A stretch of DNA of 64,000 nt from Rhodobacteraceae bacterium UBA1943 (GTDB lineage: Bacteria; Pseudomonadota; Alphaproteobacteria; Rhodobacterales; Rhodobacteraceae). Every line of letters begins with the position of its first letter. Position 1 is the first letter of the stretch. The notes under the pieces were generated by a model that worked only from the letters and a program-made list of their open reading frames with translations, ran no database searches and was not told where the DNA came from. Positions 59,710 to 64,000 of the stretch are shown here, piece by piece. Both the position numbers and the translations under genes were made by a program. The stretch is taken from assembly GCA_002336845.1 (NCBI GenBank), contig DDEX01000035.1, positions 1-64,000 of the forward strand. The letters run 5' to 3'.

Positions 59710-59888
59710 GGTTCGTATCCTTATGAACCCGAATACGAAGGATTATTACGGAAGATAGTTTTCAAGTATAGCAAGAAAACCCGGCCGTTAGGGTGGCGAA
59801 TATCTTGGACCAGCTTGTGGTGAGCTGCAATTCGGTCAGGCTTGGCTGGCATGATAGCTGGGCGTCAAATCGCCTGACCGGCCACGCT

Positions 59889-60506
59889 TTACCGGCTAAG
59901 GGCCTTGCCGAACATCGCGGCCAGACGGGCGATTGCCGCCTGATAGGCTGCAAAGTCCTGACTGGAGCTTTTGATCCCGAATTTGGCCGCCATAAGCATG
60001 GCCGCAACTTCTTGGGCGGTTGATCCAAGCCCCTCCAGCGTCAACCTGCCTGCCACGACACCTTCGTCAATCCAGCCTGCGATGCTGTCGGTAATGCGGA
60101 CATAGAATTCCTGCACTTCGGCCTGATTGAAGGGGATGTTGGCGGACAGGATCTCGTCGGCATGGGGTGAATTCATCATTGCCTCGACCGCTTCGCCGTC
60201 AATCGCGCGAATGGCTGCAAGCAGTGTTTCGGCGGGTGTTGTCTCCGTTGCCAAAACCTTTGCTACCGCCTTTTCCGACCGCGCGAAATGGGCGCGGACC
60301 AGCGCCTTGAAGATGTCTTCCTTGCCCGCATAATGCAAATACAGCGCCGGGCGTGACATTCCCGCGCCCTTGGCGATGTCGGCCATCGAAGTTCGGCGAA
60401 GACCGTATTGCGCAAAGCAAAAAAAGGCCGACCGCAGAATGGCGGCATCCTTCGGGTCTTCCGGGGTGGGATCTGCGGCGGACATGACATCGTATCGCAT
60501 GTACAT
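59889..60506 (-). CDS. TetR family transcriptional regulator
   Basis: A 205-residue TetR regulator. The HTH is AAILRSAFFCFAQYGLRRTSMADIAKGAGMSRPALYLHYAGKEDIFKAL (about 22-70), and the C-terminal ligand domain is helical. The start is uncertain: ATG 60506 is taken, but ATG 60485 (MSAADPTPED) would fit equally and no clear ribosome binding site precedes either. It is divergent from the IorAB-type genes with a 24-base palindrome between them, so it probably represses them and itself. An aromatic effector would fit the target enzyme. Confidence 0.9.
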   Translation of the reverse strand: MYMRYDVMSAADPTPEDPKDAAILRSAFFCFAQYGLRRTSMADIAKGAGMSRPALYLHYAGKEDIFKALVRAHFARSEKAVAKVLATETTPAETLLAAIRAIDGEAVEAMMNSPHADEILSANIPFNQAEVQEFYVRITDSIAGWIDEGVVAGRLTLEGLGSTAQEVAAMLMAAKFGIKSSSQDFAAYQAAIARLAAMFGKALSR

Positions 60507-60536
60507 GGCACGCCGTCAAACCTGGCTTTGACATTA

Positions 60537-60560
60537 TGACACTACTAGTATAAAGTGTCA
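60537..60560. promoter_or_regulatory. Palindromic operator candidate and promoter before iorAB-like genes
   Basis: TGACACT-N10-AGTGTCA, perfect seven-base arms, in the divergent TetR/iorA-like region. It overlaps a promoter-like TTGACA (60528-60533) and TATAAA (60549-60554), spaced 15 bases, slightly short. Binding of the TetR protein here would block the hydroxylase promoter. Confidence 0.72.
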
Positions 60561-60577
60561 GAAAGAGGAGGCCGTGC

Positions 60578-61042
60578 ATGCCCATTACGCTGAATATCAA
60601 CGGTGCGCTTCAGTCGGTAAATCTGCCGCCCGACATTCCGCTATTGTGGGCGTTGCGCGATGGGTTGGGGATGACAGGTACGAAATTCGGCTGCGGTGTT
60701 GCAGCTTGCGGGGCCTGCACGGTGCTGATCGACGGCGAGGCTGTCCGTTCGTGCCAGGTGGCGCTGGGCGATGCAAAAGGCCAGATCACCACGATCGAGG
60801 GTCTGGGACAGCCAGATAACCTGTCGCCAATTCAGGCGGCCTGGATCAAGCATCAGGTCGCGCAATGCGGCTATTGCCAGTCGGGCCAGATCATGCAGGC
60901 CGCCGCGCTGCTGGCGACCAACCCGACCCCCACCGATGAGGACATCGATCAGGTGATGCAAGGCAACCTGTGTCGCTGTGGCACCTATCCCCGTATCCGT
61001 GCCGCCATCCATGAGGCGGCCGACATGATGAAGGCGGGTTGA
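60578..61042 (+). CDS. iorA: Molybdenum hydroxylase (2Fe-2S) subunit, isoquinoline 1-oxidoreductase alpha-like
   Basis: A 154-residue xanthine-oxidase-family iron-sulfur subunit with two [2Fe-2S] clusters. The plant-ferredoxin-type cluster is in CGVAACGACTVLIDGEAVRSC (about residues 40-60) and the second in CGYCQSGQIM with CRCGTYPRI (about 95-135). It carries electrons from the molybdenum centre to an acceptor; there is no FAD subunit nearby, as in IorAB, which uses cytochrome or quinone-type acceptors. AGGAGG lies six bases before the ATG. It is one base from the large-subunit gene. The symbol rests on family type; the substrate may differ from isoquinoline. Confidence 0.88.
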   Translation: MPITLNINGALQSVNLPPDIPLLWALRDGLGMTGTKFGCGVAACGACTVLIDGEAVRSCQVALGDAKGQITTIEGLGQPDNLSPIQAAWIKHQVAQCGYCQSGQIMQAAALLATNPTPTDEDIDQVMQGNLCRCGTYPRIRAAIHEAADMMKAG

Positions 61043-61043
61043 C

Positions 61044-63290
61044 ATGGCAAACTGGAGAAAGATCACACGCCGTTCGTTCATGGTTCTTGGCGCTGCGGTT
61101 GCGGGCGGTGCGGCCTTTGGTGTCTATAAGGTCACCGAAGTGCCGCCCAATCCGCTGCAACCTGCTGCCGGAGCGGTTCCGCTGAACCCTTGGGTCATCA
61201 TCAACGCAGACGGTGTGACTGTCATCGCTCCGCGGGCCGAGATGGGGCAAGGCATTTCAACCACCTTGGCAGCCCTGGTCGCAGAAGAGCTGGATGTCGA
61301 TTGGGCGCAGGTCCGCGTGCTGCATGGGCCGCCCGCGCAAGCCTATTTCAACGCCGGTTTCGCCGAGCGGATGTCGAACGAGCCGGACTTCAAGCTGGCA
61401 AGTGCGCCCAAGTCGCACAATGTGCTGCTGGAGGCTGTTCCGAAGATATTCTCGTTACAGATCACAGGTGGATCGACCGGGGCCATCGGTGGGTTCATGC
61501 AGATGCGACTGGCTGGGGCAACGGCACGCGAGGCATTGAAAGCCGCAGCCGCAAGACGGTTGGGCGTTTCGCCGGACCAGCTAAGGACCGAAGGGGCGCG
61601 GGTCATCGGGGCGCAAAGTTTTGATTATGCCGAATTGGCGGAAGAGGCGGCATCGCTGGTGCCATCCGACGTGCAACTGCGCGATCCGTCCACCTGGCGC
61701 TATATCGGCAAGCCGATGCCGCGTCTGGACATGGTGGCGAAATCGACCGGCACGGCGCAATTCGGCATCGACACCTGGTTGCCGGGCATGAAGTTCGCAT
61801 CCGTCCGCATGAACCCCAGACGCGGTGGCGCCATGAACAGTTTCGATCCAAAACCCGCGATGGCCATTGCCGGGATTGAGCGCGTGGTCGATCTGGGCAC
61901 AGGCATTGCGGTGGTTGCCAACAACACCTGGTCGGCGATGCAGGCGGCACCGCTGGTCTCGGTAGATTGGGGGGCCGCCGATTATCCCGCTGACAGCGAG
62001 GCAATGTTTGAAAACATCGCCACCGCGTTTGCCGGCGAACCCAATTCCCGCCTGCGTGACGATGGCGATGTCGAGGTGGAACTGGCAAAGGGCGACCTGA
62101 TAGAGGCGGAGTACCGCATTCCCTTTCTTGCCCATGCCGCGATGGAGCCGCTGAACGCCACGGCCTGGCTGAAACCCGATGGCACGCTTGAAATCTGGTG
62201 TGGCAATCAGGCGCCGGTGCTGACCCGCGATGCCTGTGCCGCCGCTGTTGGGCTAACAGCCGACAAGATCACCCTGCATACGCCCGTAATGGGCGGCGGC
62301 TTTGGTGGACGCACCGATCCGGTTCCTGCGGTGTTGGCGGCGCGCGTGGCAATGGAATTTGCGGGGACTCCGGTCAAACTGACCTATAGCCGCGAAGAAG
62401 ATATGGCGCAGGACTATTACCGCCCCGCCGCCATTGCCCGCCTGACTGGCCGGATCGAGGGCGGCAAGGCCACGGCCCTGTGGGGCCGGACGGCCACCCC
62501 GTCTGCCACGCGCAACGCGCTGGCGCGGTTGGTGGGTTTTTCTCCGCCCGGCCCGGATCGCGGCTCGGTCGAAGGGGGGTTCGATCAACCCTACGGTCTG
62601 GCGAACTATCGCTATGATGGCCACCTTTCGGACCTTACGGTTCCGCTGGGCTTCTGGCGCTCGGTCGGGAATTCGATGAACGCGTTCTTTCTGGAAAGTT
62701 TCATCGACGAGATGGCGCATGCGGCAGCGACCGATCCCTTGGCCTTTCGGCTTGATCTGATGCAAGAGACGCATGCACCTTCAGCCGCCGTGCTGCAAAA
62801 GGTGCGCGAGATGTCGGGCTGGGATCGGCTGAAGCGGCCCGGTTTCGGGCGCGGGGTTGCCTTTTGTTACTCGTTCGGCACCCCGGTGGCGCAAGTGCTT
62901 GAGGTCGGGCAGACGCCGGACGGCATCCGCATGACCCGCGCCTGGATTGCCTGCGACCCCGGCCTGGCGATGGACCCGGCCATCATCGAGGCGCAGATGA
63001 CCGGAGCCATGGTCTATGGCCTGTCGGCTGCCGTGCGGGGCGCGATCACCTTTGCCGACCAACAGGTCGTCGAAAACAATTTTTACGATTACGAGCCGCT
63101 GCGCCTGCATCAGGTGCCCGCATTCGAGGTGGCGATCCTGCAAAACAATGGTCAGTTTGGTCATATCGGTGGTGTGGGAGAGCCGGGTACTCCACCGGCT
63201 GCGCCTGCATTGGCAAATGCGCTGTTCGATCTGACGGGCAAGCGCGTCCGCGAATTACCACTGTCGGATACTTTTGATTTCATCGCTTAG
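61044..63290 (+). CDS. iorB: Molybdenum hydroxylase large subunit, isoquinoline 1-oxidoreductase beta-like, Tat-exported
   Basis: A 748-residue molybdopterin-binding subunit. A twin-arginine signal (ITRRSFMVLGAAVAGGAA, residues 6-23) sends the folded cofactor-loaded complex to the periplasm. MGGGFGGRTDPVPAVLAARVAMEF (about 413-436) is the molybdopterin-binding segment and GGVGEPGTPPAAPALANALF near the end holds the catalytic glutamate. Members of this group hydroxylate N-heteroaromatics or oxidise aldehydes. No XdhC-type insertion chaperone is in this window, and maturation would need one elsewhere. It is expressed with the small subunit and probably controlled by the TetR protein next door. 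Confidence 0.9.
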   Translation: MANWRKITRRSFMVLGAAVAGGAAFGVYKVTEVPPNPLQPAAGAVPLNPWVIINADGVTVIAPRAEMGQGISTTLAALVAEELDVDWAQVRVLHGPPAQAYFNAGFAERMSNEPDFKLASAPKSHNVLLEAVPKIFSLQITGGSTGAIGGFMQMRLAGATAREALKAAAARRLGVSPDQLRTEGARVIGAQSFDYAELAEEAASLVPSDVQLRDPSTWRYIGKPMPRLDMVAKSTGTAQFGIDTWLPGMKFASVRMNPRRGGAMNSFDPKPAMAIAGIERVVDLGTGIAVVANNTWSAMQAAPLVSVDWGAADYPADSEAMFENIATAFAGEPNSRLRDDGDVEVELAKGDLIEAEYRIPFLAHAAMEPLNATAWLKPDGTLEIWCGNQAPVLTRDACAAAVGLTADKITLHTPVMGGGFGGRTDPVPAVLAARVAMEFAGTPVKLTYSREEDMAQDYYRPAAIARLTGRIEGGKATALWGRTATPSATRNALARLVGFSPPGPDRGSVEGGFDQPYGLANYRYDGHLSDLTVPLGFWRSVGNSMNAFFLESFIDEMAHAAATDPLAFRLDLMQETHAPSAAVLQKVREMSGWDRLKRPGFGRGVAFCYSFGTPVAQVLEVGQTPDGIRMTRAWIACDPGLAMDPAIIEAQMTGAMVYGLSAAVRGAITFADQQVVENNFYDYEPLRLHQVPAFEVAILQNNGQFGHIGGVGEPGTPPAAPALANALFDLTGKRVRELPLSDTFDFIA

Positions 63291-63375
63291 GCTGTCGTCT
63301 GGGATCCCGCATTTCCGGCCAGATGCCAACGGAATGTCGGCATATGGTCACTAACCAGAGGGCTGGCCACGGCGT

Positions 63376-64000
63376 TCATGCCAGCCTCGCCGGGATAGGT
63401 GGCACCTTGATCAGGACCGGCGCAATCTGGTCGTCTGAAATCATGGACCACAACTTTTCCAGCATCGCGGGCACATCCTGACGTACCATCAGGATGTTGT
63501 CGGAAAGCGATTGTGCCAGCGGATCCCAGTCGAAACAGCCGATGGCGGCAGTTTGCAGCAGGTCGGGCTGGCTGGTCTTGATCCAGCGCAGCACGCCTTC
63601 CAACGATATGGTCGAGTTGACGAACATTCCTCGCGGATGGTCGGGGGCCACATCGTAAAGGCGCTGCAACGCCTGTTCGGCCTTTTCCGCCGCATAGCCG
63701 CAGGGCAGGATGCAGTCGTCCCGAACCGCGATGCCCATCGCCTCATGCGCGGCGCGAAAGCCGCGAATACGCTCTGCCGTGTTATTGTCGCTGCCCCGGC
63801 CGCCAACGAAGATCAGGGGCTCGTTTACCCCGAAACGCCGCAGGTTGCGCCGCAGCACCTCTTCGGTCAGCGTGCGTGCCCCTTCGTAATTGTCGGAGAT
63901 GACCGAGGGCGCGCGGCTGCCCGGCAGGTCGAGGTTGAAGCTGCGCACCCCCGCTGCGGCGCAGATTTCGGTAATCCGGTCAGGGTCGGTTGCGCCGGTG
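63376..64000 (-). CDS. LacI family transcriptional regulator, C-terminal part (cut by window edge)
   Basis: The C-terminal ~208 residues of a LacI/GalR-type regulator; the frame is open to the right edge, so the HTH lies outside the window. Seen are RSFNLDLPGSRAPSVISDNYEGARTLTEEVLRRN, FVGGRGSDNNTAERIRGFRAAHEAMGI and IGCFDWDPLAQSLSDNILMVRQDVPAMLEKLW, typical of the periplasmic-binding-like sensor domain. A GTG at 63948 could look like a start, but the upstream codons continue the family sequence (TDPDRITEICAAAGV). The genes it controls are not in this window. Confidence 0.85.
   Translation of the reverse strand, partial: TGATDPDRITEICAAAGVRSFNLDLPGSRAPSVISDNYEGARTLTEEVLRRNLRRFGVNEPLIFVGGRGSDNNTAERIRGFRAAHEAMGIAVRDDCILPCGYAAEKAEQALQRLYDVAPDHPRGMFVNSTISLEGVLRWIKTSQPDLLQTAAIGCFDWDPLAQSLSDNILMVRQDVPAMLEKLWSMISDDQIAPVLIKVPPIPARLA

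Overview
The window is high-GC, densely coded DNA with many 1- and 4-base gene overlaps. The gene content (dipeptide and ribose-type ABC importers, Tat-exported binding proteins, glutathione-dependent formaldehyde dehydrogenase, isoquinoline-oxidoreductase-type hydroxylase) points to an alphaproteobacterium, most likely of the Rhodobacterales (Paracoccus/Rhodobacter/Gemmobacter-like). This placement is inference from protein character only. I saw no rRNA, tRNA, CRISPR array or intact insertion sequence.

Layout. (1) 1-2852: end of an SDR gene, a quinone-oxidoreductase-like gene, and a decayed class III alcohol dehydrogenase carrying a frameshift and a lost zinc ligand. (2) 3036-12699: a RpiR regulator heads a seven-gene dipeptide-ABC/M81-peptidase operon. 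It diverges from an N-succinylamino-acid-racemase-like enzyme and its GNAT partner, together suggesting salvage of D-amino-acid peptides. (3) 13006-34317: a large catabolic island with a ribose-type ABC importer, alcohol and aldehyde dehydrogenases, CoA-transferase, acyl-CoA dehydrogenase, two hydratases, SDR, DUF993 aldolase-like protein, glycerate kinase, aldo-keto reductases and a TetR regulator. Six copies of a 16-bp palindrome, GTAAC-N6-GTTAC, lie in front of its transcription units and nowhere else that I noticed. (4) 34893-45991: a translationally coupled pair, a ~2,500-residue surface protein made of about 17 near-identical repeats and a 1,205-residue outer-membrane barrel. (5) 46704-53512: a second ribose-type ABC importer with a Gfo/Idh/MocA dehydrogenase and a TIM-barrel isomerase, divergent from a LacI regulator with two operator-like sites between them. 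(6) 53584-56327: a LysR regulator divergent from AhpD-like, DUF1348 and PPOX-fold genes. (7) 56538-59709: a LysE exporter coupled to an isopenicillin-N-synthase-like oxygenase, and an orphan GAF histidine kinase. (8) 59889-63290: a TetR regulator and palindrome in front of an IorAB-type molybdenum hydroxylase. (9) The end of a LacI-type regulator at the right edge.

The strongest candidate for an undescribed system is region 3. The ordered logic is import, alcohol to aldehyde to acid, CoA transfer, a beta-oxidation-like spiral, an aldolase-like cleavage and glycerate phosphorylation. The units seem united by one palindrome and probably by the TetR protein encoded inside the island. The substrate cannot be read from sequence. 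Region 2 (D-amino-acid salvage in which an M81 peptidase stands where a desuccinylase is expected) and region 4 (repeat fibre plus barrel) are the next most interesting.
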